A stretch of 15,190 bases of DNA from an uncultured Clostridium sp. (GCA_946008205.1 CAMGAZ010000010.1:1-15190), one strand, 5' to 3'. Positions 5,816 to 14,318 are shown, counted from the first letter of the stretch. Notes: generated by a model not told the origin, from the sequence alone. Made by a program: numbers and translations.

Positions 5816-7090
5816 CTACCATTTCAAACAAGAAACTTCTGTTAATTTTTCTAATAGATATTCAAAGTAGTCCCTCCAACTTTTTTTCTCTATTGGCTCT
5901 GTATTAATAATCTCTACTTTTTCTATTATTTTGTCATCTATTTTTACTACAATGTTGCCAATTTTTTGCCATTGTTCTACTGGAGCCTCAATACTAATTA
6001 TTGTATTTATTTCATATTGTATATTGTCAATTTTGTCTTTTTTCACTGGAATAGTCTGTAATTCTATTTCTCCTAAAGTGGGATTTAAATATTCTTTTTT
6101 ACCTTGTATTACATTAATTCTTTTTTCATTTATATTTTTCCAATTAGTAAATTCCTCAATTATCTTTGTTTGTATATTTACCATTTCATAGTTTGAAAAT
6201 GTATATTCAATTAATTTTATACTGTCGTTTGTTCTAAACTTTTTCGTATCTGCCCCTAGCACTACTGTTATGATGTCCATATTGTTTCTTTTGGTCTCAG
6301 TAACTAAACATCTTCCTGCATTATTTGTAAATCCCGTTTTTACCCCTACTACTCCATTTAATACTCCCAATAATTCATTCGTATTAGTTATCTGCATTGT
6401 CCTATCATTTATATATATTGTAGCAACTTTAGTTCCTACAATGTTTGCAAATGTTTCATTTTGTAATGCATAATCTGTTAACTTTGCTAGTTCATAGGCT
6501 GTAGTATAATGCTCGCTGTTATCTAGCCCATGTGGAGTAACAAAATGAGTATTATTTAATCCTATTTCTTCAGCTTTTTGATTCATCATATCTGCAAATT
6601 TTTCAACACTTCCTCCAACATACTCTGCCAAAGCTACTGCCGCATCATTTCCAGACCTTAACATTAAACCATATAAAAGATCATTTACTGTAATTTTATC
6701 ACCTTTTTTTACCCCTAGCCTTGAGCCTCCAGTACCTCCAGCTTTGCCACTAACTGTAACTTCTTCGTCCAAGCTTGTATTTTCTAGTACAATTGTAGCT
6801 GTCATTACCTTTGTTGTTGAAGCCATAGCAGATTTTACGTTTTCGTCTTTTCCCATAATAATAGTTTTTGATATTCTATCATATACAACATATCTTCTCG
6901 AATTCGTCTTCGGCTGTTCGGTAATATTATTAGACGATACGTCTATCAAACCATTTGTAATTTTTTTCTCTATGCTTGGCTCTAGAAAATCTCCATTATC
7001 CACATCATCCGCACAAACTGTGGATATTTGTGAAGCAAGCATAAAAATTATTAACCATACGTAACATATTTTTGCAATTATTCTTTTCAC
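5816..7090 (-). CDS. dacF: D-alanyl-D-alanine carboxypeptidase (S11 family, low-molecular-weight PBP)
   Basis: This enzyme trims the terminal D-Ala from peptidoglycan pentapeptides at the outer face of the membrane and so limits cross-linking. The 424-residue product has a signal peptide (1-27, ending VCA). All active-site motifs are present: SxxK as S91-T-T-K94, SGN at 146-148 and KTG at 251-253. A PBP5_C-like beta domain follows (about 300-395). The C-terminal SWRDYFEYLLEKL segment is a likely amphipathic membrane anchor. The start is GTG at 7090 with AGGAGG at 7096-7101. It lies between the T4SS operon terminator and the TIM44-SPFH unit and appears to have its own promoter. The enzyme class is firm; the choice of dacF over other S11 paralogues (dacA, dacB) is by general resemblance only. 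Confidence 0.93.
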   Translation of the reverse strand: MKRIIAKICYVWLIIFMLASQISTVCADDVDNGDFLEPSIEKKITNGLIDVSSNNITEQPKTNSRRYVVYDRISKTIIMGKDENVKSAMASTTKVMTATIVLENTSLDEEVTVSGKAGGTGGSRLGVKKGDKITVNDLLYGLMLRSGNDAAVALAEYVGGSVEKFADMMNQKAEEIGLNNTHFVTPHGLDNSEHYTTAYELAKLTDYALQNETFANIVGTKVATIYINDRTMQITNTNELLGVLNGVVGVKTGFTNNAGRCLVTETKRNNMDIITVVLGADTKKFRTNDSIKLIEYTFSNYEMVNIQTKIIEEFTNWKNINEKRINVIQGKKEYLNPTLGEIELQTIPVKKDKIDNIQYEINTIISIEAPVEQWQKIGNIVVKIDDKIIEKVEIINTEPIEKKSWRDYFEYLLEKLTEVSCLKW

Positions 7091-7113
7091 TTTTTCCTCC
7101 TACTACTTTAATA

Positions 7114-7142
7114 GATATATTAAATTTTAAAAATTATTACAA
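7114..7142 (-). promoter_or_regulatory. Candidate dacF promoter
   Basis: Minus-strand TTGTAA (7137-7142), 17 bp, then TATATC (7114-7119). The -35 overlaps the end of the U-tract of the preceding terminator. Spacing is ideal but the boxes are only moderate in a very AT-rich stretch. It is the only sensible candidate between the terminator and the dacF GTG. Confidence 0.4.
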
Positions 7143-7172
7143 AAAAAAGAAACCGCTTCTGCAGTTTCTTTT
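7141..7172 (-). terminator. Intrinsic terminator of the T4SS operon
   Basis: In the minus-strand RNA, 7172-7161 and 7156-7145 form a 12-bp stem (one G-U wobble) closed by the 4-nt loop AGAA. It runs straight into a U-tract through 7141. It begins 5 bp after the stop codon of the 470-residue gene. This is a textbook intrinsic terminator and marks the end of the secretion operon. Confidence 0.88.
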
Positions 7173-7177
7173 ACATT

Positions 7178-8590
7178 TTACATCATTCCCATTCTTCGTA
7201 AAGCCATTTCTTCTGGTGTAAGCCTTTCTCCCCTATCTTCTCTTGAATTACGAGAATCATCGGTATCGGCATCTTGAGGAGCATGTTTCATTCTGATTTC
7301 TTCTATCTTATCTGATGGGCAATCTCCTATTGTTTCTCCAAATATTTTTGCATATTCTTCTGGCGGAATATCGAATTTTTCTGCTTCTTCTCTCAAAGTT
7401 GTCGCTGTTCCATCATGCATTTCTATTTTTGCATCCATGTCTATTGCCACATCGTTATTTGGATTATTATCTATATTTTTAATATTTGTTTTTTCTGTTT
7501 CGCTTAATTGGTGTTCTGTTTTGTCAATTGTCTTTTGTAATTCTCTATCAGTAGTCCTGCTGTCATTCATAAACTCTTGTACCTCTCTTGTAGTTGGTTT
7601 TTGTGTTGAAGAATTTATTTCACTGCCAATAAATTTATTTTCTTCTGGGCTTCTCCTTATATATGTTGTTTCTATTATTCCGTATTGGCCTATTGTTACG
7701 GAAAAGCCTTCCTTTTGATTTGGCATTGTAAATAAAGCAGCAGTTTGCTGTTCTTTTACCTCTGAGCCGTCTCTATTTATGGCATATATAGTTTTACCAG
7801 TATTAACACCCTGCCTTTCTTCAAGACCCTCTATTTGTTCTACTTGCCCATCCGGAGTAATTCCCCAAAAGGCAAACTTTGAATTGTCTTTAGAATGTGA
7901 ATTAGATGCAACTACAAATATTTTTGTATATTTTCCCTCAATATTTGCTATGTCTTCAAAACTTTTATCATCAGTAATTTTTTCTTGAGGATCTATTGTC
8001 GAGCAAGATTTTATATCGTCTTTTGTAAGGCCAGATTTTCTAGCTATTCTCTCTATGTTTTCTTCTTCGTTTTTGGTTTCTTCATGCCCTTCATCATTCT
8101 CTTTTTGGCCTAAACTTCCTTCTTGTTCCTCTTTTAAGTTTTTTTGTTCTTCTAATTCTTCCTTGGATAATGAAAAATCCTCTACTTCTTCCTCATTTTT
8201 TATATTTGGAATTGCTAAATCTTTTTGTTTTCCATACAACAAATTAAGTGGTTGCCCGTCTATTTCTTTCAGCACTTGATACATTTTAAGACTTATTTCT
8301 TCCATCTGAGCTATATATTCTTGTGAAAATTGAATTTTTGCATCGCTATCAATTGTTGCAACTTCTTTTCCATCTTGGTATAGTACAATTTCACTTTTTT
8401 CTATATCTTTTTTTGCACATACTTTAATAGAATACACATCTTGCATTCCATACATTATTTTATTATTCGAATTTTGCATTATTAACTGATTGTGATATGA
8501 TATATTCCTAACTAAGTCTTCGCTTTTACTTTGATATTCCTCATATATGGATAACATTTGCTTTTCTATTTCTTTCTTTTTTTCTTCCAT
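7178..8590 (-). CDS. Unrecognised acidic protein, last gene of the T4SS operon
   Basis: I do not recognise this 470-residue product. It has no signal peptide or membrane helix, so it is probably cytosolic. Residues 1-40 are a charged helix or coiled coil. Residues 50-120 look like a small mixed fold (IVLYQDGKEVATID). Residues 133-180 are a strongly acidic Glu/Lys linker. Residues 218-322 look folded and rich in beta strands (KIFVVASNS, FAFWGITPDGQVEQI, GFSVTIGQYGIIETTYI). Residues 330-470 are polar, probably helical and partly disordered, ending LTPEEMALRRMGMM. The ATG at 8590 has GGAAGG at 8596-8601. It lies 56 bp after the VirB6-like gene across a hairpin and directly before the operon terminator, so it is transcribed with the T4SS. 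It could be a substrate, an adaptor or a regulator of the machine; none of these can be shown from sequence. Confidence 0.85.
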   Translation of the reverse strand: MEEKKKEIEKQMLSIYEEYQSKSEDLVRNISYHNQLIMQNSNNKIMYGMQDVYSIKVCAKKDIEKSEIVLYQDGKEVATIDSDAKIQFSQEYIAQMEEISLKMYQVLKEIDGQPLNLLYGKQKDLAIPNIKNEEEVEDFSLSKEELEEQKNLKEEQEGSLGQKENDEGHEETKNEEENIERIARKSGLTKDDIKSCSTIDPQEKITDDKSFEDIANIEGKYTKIFVVASNSHSKDNSKFAFWGITPDGQVEQIEGLEERQGVNTGKTIYAINRDGSEVKEQQTAALFTMPNQKEGFSVTIGQYGIIETTYIRRSPEENKFIGSEINSSTQKPTTREVQEFMNDSRTTDRELQKTIDKTEHQLSETEKTNIKNIDNNPNNDVAIDMDAKIEMHDGTATTLREEAEKFDIPPEEYAKIFGETIGDCPSDKIEEIRMKHAPQDADTDDSRNSREDRGERLTPEEMALRRMGMM

Positions 8591-8613
8591 TATATCCTTC
8601 CTTTATCTATATA

Positions 8614-8639
8614 TAGCCAAAGGCATAAGCCTCTGGCTA
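8614..8639 (-). other. Hairpin between the VirB6-like and last operon genes
   Basis: TAGCCAAAGGC (8614-8624), loop ATAA and GCCTCTGGCTA (8629-8639) pair at 10 of 11 positions. It is GC-richer than its surroundings. In the minus-strand RNA no U-tract follows, so it is unlikely to terminate fully. It may stabilise or mark a processing point of the mRNA and set the level of the last gene. Confidence 0.55.
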
Positions 8640-8646
8640 CATTATC

Positions 8647-10956
8647 TTATAATATTTTTTTCATTTGTCTAATCTGTTCTAGAGTTTTAGCAGCTTCCGC
8701 GCTTGCTCTTTTTGATATTTCTTCCCCAGATAGTTGTCCACCTGCATTATTCTTAATTTTCTCTGCAAGTTGTTTTGATAATCTTTGTTGTGCTGCATTA
8801 TATTTACTTTGATCTGTAAATGTACTATTATCATAATTTTGGCTTAATTTAGCTATAGCTACAGCTCTATCATGTGAAACTCCACTTTTCTCCATTTTTA
8901 TAGCTGCTTCTATAGTCGAATAATCAGAGATACCTGTATCATACGACATTTCAGCTTCTTTCATTAGTTGCGCATTAATTTCTTTCAGTTCCATATCTGG
9001 ATTCTTATCAAGAATTCTATTTCTATTACTTTCAGAGTTCACATATTGGTCCATGAATTGTTTTTCTTGATAGTTATCTCCATAAAGAACTTCTCCTGCA
9101 AATTTTGCTGCAGAGCTATTTCCAGAAAACAAATTATCTATTTTTCCGCCTATTTTATCTCCTACTACAGACCCTGCTGCCATTCCTGCAGCCATGCCTT
9201 TCCACGTATCTCCAAGGTCTCCACCAACAATACCTGCGCTTAACCCAAGAGCACCCATTCCTACCATTCCTAGCCATTTTCCATATCCTTTTAACATTGC
9301 CTTTCCAATTCCTTTTAATCCTCCAGCTCTTACATATCTACGATTTACAGCTCTTTTAAAATTGTTACTAATTTTCTTCTTACGATTTCCGAATTGATCT
9401 CCTGTTACTGGTGGAGTCGAATCTGGAGTTTGCGTATCTGTTTGTGGCGATGTTGAATTCATTCCAAGTAATGCTCTTTGTTCAGCAGTTAATTCACTTT
9501 CATCTATTTGTCCATCTGCTATTTTTTCTTCTAACGCTTCTTTCTCTGCTGCACGCACTGGGTCCGGAGAGTTCTGATATGCATCAGCAGCTGATGGTCC
9601 TCCTGGCGCTCCCGTACCAATCTCCGGTGTTGTTTGTCCCATAGCATCGTTCGCCAAAGTTTCCATAGCATCTGGGCTATTTGGATTTTTAGTTTGTCTT
9701 ATCTTGTTATTATTTTGAGTTGAGGCATTTGCCTTTCCATTATTTCCGCCTTTTCCCTTTTTTAGTACATCAAATGCTTTCGCAGCAAGGGCTCCACCTG
9801 CAAATCCTCCCAATGCAGATTCTGTATTTCCTTTTACTCCAAACATTTGCTTTACTATCTTCTCTGCCGGTACTATAACGGCTAGCGCTACAATCGCATA
9901 TATTAAATTGCTACTAGCTAAATCTAAAGCCGATAATACAAATACTCTATATAAAAGCATATGTATTGGCTGTAACAATGCATAAAACATATATTCCTTA
10001 AACCAGAAATTAAATGCTTGTGCTTTTCCATCTTTTATTTTATCTATAGGATATGTTAAAGCCACTAATGGTGCTATCATTGTAAAAAATGCAAGATATA
10101 GAAGTCTCTTTAGATATATAAATGTAAAATACACCGTATAGATTGTCAATCCACAATACATTATTGCGTATCCCATACTTAAAAGTGGGTCTGAGTATTG
10201 CGCTTTTATTCTTGCAAGCCCTGTGAAGTTAGTTGAAAATGCAACTTTCGACTTTTCTCCATAATCAAAAATAAATGAATGGTCTGCATCTTCAAAAACA
10301 GTTCCGTCTTTGTTTATATATACTACATTTAGCTGTTTAATCGCTCCGTGTTCTGCATTTTCTCCAGCCAAAGCATCTGTGATTGTTTCACTCATTGTCA
10401 TAGTAAAAGCCATGATGTAGTGTAAAAAGAATATCAAGCATAAGGCTACTACCCAATCAACAAAGAATTGTTTATATTTAGCTTTATCCCCTGCACTTGA
10501 GCTGATTACAATTCTAATTCCTATATATAATAATACTGAAAGAAGTCCAACTATCGCTATATTTCTTAGAGCTACATACCATTGTGAGACAACACTTGTT
10601 AGCTTGTTAACTATTGACTTATCACTTCCACCTAGTTCTTGATCTTGGGTGTCAGTTGTTTTAAAAAAGTTAGCATCTAATGCCGACACATTACCTGCAA
10701 ATATTTCTGCAGGAGTAAGTTTAAAGTTTGGTATAAAATAGTTTCCAGTCCCTGAGTCTATGTAATCTTTCACAATATATTTAGTTGGTCCATCAATAAG
10801 TTTAAACTCTCCACTCTCCAAAGCCTGAGTCACTTTATTTTGTTCAATTACATCAAAGCTATCTGAATCTAATTGTATTTCATCTCCGAAGAAACTACTC
10901 CCAATTATAGCTATTTGCAATATTTTATTGAATGCGTCTCCAAGTCCGTATAGCAA
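8647..10956 (-). CDS. VirB6/TrbL-like T4SS inner-membrane protein, main part (frameshifted from its N-terminus)
   Basis: VirB6/TrbL proteins form the polytopic membrane channel of T4SS. This frame gives 769 residues from a TTG at 10956. Hydrophobic helices lie near 133-152, 166-190, 258-278, 284-305, 320-344 and 350-366. The segment YIGIRIVISSSAGDKAKYKQ (144-163) matches a pattern also seen in the pilin. Residues 370-769 are an extension: a Gly/Asn/Pro-rich linker, a Gly-rich hydrophobic stretch (545-606) and a charged helical tail ending QIRQMKKIL. The TTG has no suitable ribosome binding site. The natural N-terminus is in another frame at 11176-10978, joined by deleting one base of the A5 run at 10973-10977. 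The restored product would be 842 residues. Family assignment is good; the frameshift may be a sequencing error, a real mutation or recoding. Confidence 0.85.
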   Translation of the reverse strand: MLYGLGDAFNKILQIAIIGSSFFGDEIQLDSDSFDVIEQNKVTQALESGEFKLIDGPTKYIVKDYIDSGTGNYFIPNFKLTPAEIFAGNVSALDANFFKTTDTQDQELGGSDKSIVNKLTSVVSQWYVALRNIAIVGLLSVLLYIGIRIVISSSAGDKAKYKQFFVDWVVALCLIFFLHYIMAFTMTMSETITDALAGENAEHGAIKQLNVVYINKDGTVFEDADHSFIFDYGEKSKVAFSTNFTGLARIKAQYSDPLLSMGYAIMYCGLTIYTVYFTFIYLKRLLYLAFFTMIAPLVALTYPIDKIKDGKAQAFNFWFKEYMFYALLQPIHMLLYRVFVLSALDLASSNLIYAIVALAVIVPAEKIVKQMFGVKGNTESALGGFAGGALAAKAFDVLKKGKGGNNGKANASTQNNNKIRQTKNPNSPDAMETLANDAMGQTTPEIGTGAPGGPSAADAYQNSPDPVRAAEKEALEEKIADGQIDESELTAEQRALLGMNSTSPQTDTQTPDSTPPVTGDQFGNRKKKISNNFKRAVNRRYVRAGGLKGIGKAMLKGYGKWLGMVGMGALGLSAGIVGGDLGDTWKGMAAGMAAGSVVGDKIGGKIDNLFSGNSSAAKFAGEVLYGDNYQEKQFMDQYVNSESNRNRILDKNPDMELKEINAQLMKEAEMSYDTGISDYSTIEAAIKMEKSGVSHDRAVAIAKLSQNYDNSTFTDQSKYNAAQQRLSKQLAEKIKNNAGGQLSGEEISKRASAEAAKTLEQIRQMKKIL

Positions 10957-11176
10957 GCCAGCAAATTGGCTTAAAAAGTACTCCTCCAGCAGTATCCCCT
11001 AAAAATCCTTTCGTTCCTTCATTTTTCTCTTCGTCAGTCGGTCCCGACTCTGCCATCAATGTATCTATATCAACTGCATATACTGGTTTTATCACAATTG
11101 CAGTAGACAGTGTAAGCAGTATTGCAAGCGACGCTATAGTCTTTTGTATTAAATTACACTTCTTTAATTGTCTCAT
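10925..11176 (-). CDS. N-terminal part of the VirB6/TrbL-like protein (signal peptide), out of frame
   Basis: This 83-residue frame starts at ATG 11176 with AAAAGGAG upstream, 12 bp after the VirB4 stop. It encodes a signal-like sequence (1-34, ending PVYA). A polar stretch with GPTDEEKNEGTKGFLGDTAGG follows. The last 16 or so residues (from FKPICW) look like out-of-frame reading. Skipping one base in TTTTT (10973-10977) continues it as GGVLLSQFAGLLYGLGDAFNK into the 769-residue frame. I therefore read it as the true beginning of the VirB6-like gene, not an independent small gene. The alternative is a real short exported protein whose 3' end overlaps a separately initiated VirB6, but no good start exists for the latter. 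Confidence 0.7.
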   Translation of the reverse strand: MRQLKKCNLIQKTIASLAILLTLSTAIVIKPVYAVDIDTLMAESGPTDEEKNEGTKGFLGDTAGGVLFKPICWLAIRTWRRIQ

Positions 11177-11188
11177 CCTTTACTCCTT

Positions 11189-13162
11189 TTATCGTTGTTG
11201 CCTCTTGGCATTTTCAACCATTTTATTTAGGTTAGTCTCTACAAATTCAAACTCTTTTGCAGTTGGAGTTATTTGTAATATTGCTGTATCTCCACCTACT
11301 TTGAGTAATCCTTCGCCTTTTCCGCATGTAACTAAAAATCCTGCCTCGCCCTCGCTTAGCTTAAATACCTCTTTTAGGTATTGAATTTCAGATTTATCTT
11401 GTGCTAATAATAATTTAGTATCAGATGATGTTAAAACAGCTTGTACTTCAGGTTTCTCATAGAAATCTTGGAATCTCTGAGAAATAATAGCTAATGATAC
11501 ATTTCTTTTTCTCGCACGTCTTGCCATAGTGTTTAAGAAGTCTACAGCCTCTGGATATGGAAGTAACATCCAAGCCTCATCAACTATAACTCTTTTCTTT
11601 GCTGCCTTTCTTCTATCTTCACTATTTTTCTTAACGTATTTTTCCCAAATCCATGATAATAGTATTTGTTGTGCAAGTGGTCTTGCGAATCTTTCTTCTA
11701 GTTGTGATATATCTAGATTTATGAATAATGTTCCATCTAATAAATCAAATGTAGATTGTCCATCAAAATATGCCATTTGTCCATCATATTCTCTTATGTA
11801 TTGTTTCATAACCTTCAATAGGTAGCTATAATGAAATCTATAATCTGGGTTCGTATTGCTTTCTGCATTTTTTTGTAAACGCTTGTACCAAGAACCTATT
11901 GTTGGCATTTTTTTCTTAGTTCTTCCTAACATATCAGAAGAGTTTCTACTTGACGCTTCATATAAACTCATTGGATCACTATTTATTCCGTATGCTGCAT
12001 ATTCTTGTGCAACCGATTCAGCTATAATTTGTTTGGTAACCTCGTTTATATCTTGGCTTCTGGTACTTCCTCTTGCCATAGTAAGTAAAGCTTGTGTTAC
12101 GTCTTCTACCTTGTTTTCAACGTTTAGTACTGCTCTTTCTCTTCCTGTTATTTCATCTTTAACAACCTCTGTTTCAATATCGAAAACATTAATAACTGTT
12201 TTTGAGTTTGGACTTAATACAACATTAATTCCACCCAAGCTTTCTGCAACTATGCTATACTCTCCTTCAGCATCTAAGGCTAAGCTTTGTATTCCCATAA
12301 GAACTGCCGACCTAGAGATTAGTGTTTTCATTGTTACTGATTTTCCTGCACCAGACTTAGCAAATATAACCATATTATAATTTGTAAGAGAGTTATGGAA
12401 ATTATCAAACAATATAGGCACTCCAGTTTGTTTATTAAATCCTAGAGGTATACCTGTTGCATGTCCTACTTCTGATGTTGTAAAAGGAAATACAGTTCCC
12501 ATAGACCTGCGGTCAAATGTATGTGTCCTTTTTATTTTGTCTTGAGCAAGTGGTAAGTTTGATTGAAATGCTTCTTCTTGCATACCCCATGCGCTTTTTA
12601 TTCCAACTAGAGATTTTGACATTTCTGTTGATAATAATTTTGTAAGTTTATCTAAATCTTCTAGGCTATATGCAAACAATGTTGAAACAATTGAAGCTTC
12701 GTATAGTTTATTAAATCCTGCAGCTATTTCATCTCTTAATTCTTCTGCTTCTAGCCTTTTTTGTGCTAAACCGCTCTCTCTATTTATATTTCCTCTATCC
12801 GCTGCCACAATTCTTTCTGTTTCTAATTCATTAATAGTTCTATTTAACTCGTTTTGAGACCTAGATTCAGGAATAGGAGTGATATAAATTGATGTATTTA
12901 TATCTCCAAACATATACATATCTCTAAAAAGTTCTGGGAAAGTGCACATTCTTGGAAGTGCGGAAACGAAGAAACTCCTTGCATATCTCTTAACATTAGA
13001 AATTATTTCAAGGTGATCTATATTGCTTGCATCTATTCCAGAAGGAGCAATAAGTTCTTTTATAGTTTTTTTGTGCAAAATTTCTATTTGTTCATCACTA
13101 GTATAATCATTTCTCTGCACTTGAAAATCACTATTTTTACTCTGTTGCTTTTTGTTTAACAT
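11189..13162 (-). CDS. virB4: VirB4 family T4SS ATPase
   Basis: VirB4 ATPases power assembly of and transport through T4SS and sit at the cytoplasmic face of the inner membrane. The 657-residue product has Walker A AKSGAGKS (268-275) and Walker B VIVDEAW (525-531). Other family motifs are GHATGIPLGFN (233-243), LALDAEGEY (294-302) and the AIISQRFQDFYE segment (558-569). Residues 50-210 match the later part of the usual VirB4 N-terminal region (SALPR, DINTSIYITPI). The earlier part of that region appears to be supplied by the gene just upstream. The ATG at 13162 follows AAAGGAGAGG, and the frame overlaps the upstream gene by 26 bp, implying translational coupling. It is 12 bp from the VirB6-like gene. 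Family assignment is firm. Confidence 0.93.
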   Translation of the reverse strand: MLNKKQQSKNSDFQVQRNDYTSDEQIEILHKKTIKELIAPSGIDASNIDHLEIISNVKRYARSFFVSALPRMCTFPELFRDMYMFGDINTSIYITPIPESRSQNELNRTINELETERIVAADRGNINRESGLAQKRLEAEELRDEIAAGFNKLYEASIVSTLFAYSLEDLDKLTKLLSTEMSKSLVGIKSAWGMQEEAFQSNLPLAQDKIKRTHTFDRRSMGTVFPFTTSEVGHATGIPLGFNKQTGVPILFDNFHNSLTNYNMVIFAKSGAGKSVTMKTLISRSAVLMGIQSLALDAEGEYSIVAESLGGINVVLSPNSKTVINVFDIETEVVKDEITGRERAVLNVENKVEDVTQALLTMARGSTRSQDINEVTKQIIAESVAQEYAAYGINSDPMSLYEASSRNSSDMLGRTKKKMPTIGSWYKRLQKNAESNTNPDYRFHYSYLLKVMKQYIREYDGQMAYFDGQSTFDLLDGTLFINLDISQLEERFARPLAQQILLSWIWEKYVKKNSEDRRKAAKKRVIVDEAWMLLPYPEAVDFLNTMARRARKRNVSLAIISQRFQDFYEKPEVQAVLTSSDTKLLLAQDKSEIQYLKEVFKLSEGEAGFLVTCGKGEGLLKVGGDTAILQITPTAKEFEFVETNLNKMVENAKRQQR

Positions 13163-14318
13163 TTGTCTTCCTCTCCTTTCTAACTTTCTCTTTTGCTTTT
13201 TCTGCTATATCTTTTCCTATCATTGCTTCATTTTCTTGAATAATAAGTTGTGCTAAATTATTTATAATGTCGTCTTCGGTTTCTACCTTCCTTTGATATT
13301 CTCGTTGTTTTTCAGTTTGTGCCTGAATAACTTTTTCGTTAGCAAGTTTCATTGCTTCTTGTTGTATCTGTCGATCTAATATTTCCATTTTCTTGTCCAT
13401 GTAATCTGGTGCTGTAGAATATAATTCATTATATCCAGCTTTAATAGCTTTATCTACTCCATACACTTCTGCATCATCTCTGTTATATGCAAAGTATAAT
13501 AAATCAGCCAGTTCAGTTGATGATAAAACTCTTCCTATAACGCCTGATACCGCTAAAGTTCTTATTATAGATTGTGCTCTGGTGTATAGTTCTGAAAATG
13601 CCATTTCTTTTATTTCATCTTTGTCAAAATCGTTTTGCCCTAATTCTTCTGAGAAATATGGTATTATAATATAGTATTTTTTGTTTAGAATATTTTTATT
13701 TAAACTCATCTTTTCGGTATTATAAATAATATCTTTTCCATATTCATACAAGTTTCTATCTTTAGTAAATTCATATAAAGCTTGCTGCTTTTGCTCATTT
13801 GATGCCGTTGGAGAAGCTACAATATTTTGGTATCTTATCTTCGCTCTATTGTATTCTTGTTCTATTTTATCTACTTCTGCTTTATAAGTTTGAATACTAC
13901 TTTCTAGATTTATCTTTCTAGTTTGAGTATATATTTGTACTGGATGTGATAACGTATTTAAAAATTGAATAAATCCTTCTTCAACTGCTACTTTCTCAGC
14001 TTGAGACATTAAATCGTAATTAATCCCTTGGCATTCTATAGCCATAATGTATCTAGCACCTTTTTTTTGTATTATCATGTTATCTTCGATCTTATCAAAC
14101 TCCATAAAGTCAAATACTGATGCAACATTATATGTTTTAGGTCCTTGTTTGTGTGGTTCTTTCGTTTCTGGCATGTTCAGTTTATTTTGTTCTTCTAATG
14201 CCTTTTTCTCTTTTACTTTCATGTTCATATATATAAACACTAACACAACAGCTAATACTGCCATAATGCCAAGCATTACATATAGTATTATAGTTAAAAA
14301 ATCTGTATTATTTGTCAT
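13137..14318 (-). CDS. Membrane-anchored VirB4-N-terminal-like (TraC-like) T4SS protein
   Basis: The 393-residue product has one N-terminal membrane helix (8-31) followed by a charged linker. Residues 66-285 resemble the first part of VirB4-type N-terminal regions: FMEFDKIEDNMIIQKKGARY, then a conserved INYDLMS and FIQFLNTLSHPVQIYTQTRK pattern, and KKYYIIIPYF near 213-222. The C-terminus is coiled-coil-like and highly charged. There is no Walker motif, so it is not an ATPase itself. I chose ATG 14318 because AAGGAGG stands 9 bp upstream; an in-frame ATG at 14342 adds 8 residues but has no ribosome site. The frame overlaps prgI by 11 bp and virB4 by 26 bp. It probably anchors VirB4 to the membrane (inference). 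Similar separate genes exist in other Gram-positive and Patescibacteria T4SS loci as TraC-like proteins, from general knowledge. Confidence 0.75.
   Translation of the reverse strand: MTNNTDFLTIILYVMLGIMAVLAVVLVFIYMNMKVKEKKALEEQNKLNMPETKEPHKQGPKTYNVASVFDFMEFDKIEDNMIIQKKGARYIMAIECQGINYDLMSQAEKVAVEEGFIQFLNTLSHPVQIYTQTRKINLESSIQTYKAEVDKIEQEYNRAKIRYQNIVASPTASNEQKQQALYEFTKDRNLYEYGKDIIYNTEKMSLNKNILNKKYYIIIPYFSEELGQNDFDKDEIKEMAFSELYTRAQSIIRTLAVSGVIGRVLSSTELADLLYFAYNRDDAEVYGVDKAIKAGYNELYSTAPDYMDKKMEILDRQIQQEAMKLANEKVIQAQTEKQREYQRKVETEDDIINNLAQLIIQENEAMIGKDIAEKAKEKVRKERKTNVKQKATE

Noticed and set aside
10900..10956. Independent translation start of the VirB6-like protein at TTG 10956
   Set aside because: No ribosome binding site lies at a useful distance; GGAGGAG at 10981-10987 is about 24 nt away. 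The reading frame remains open and sensible upstream to the frameshift point.
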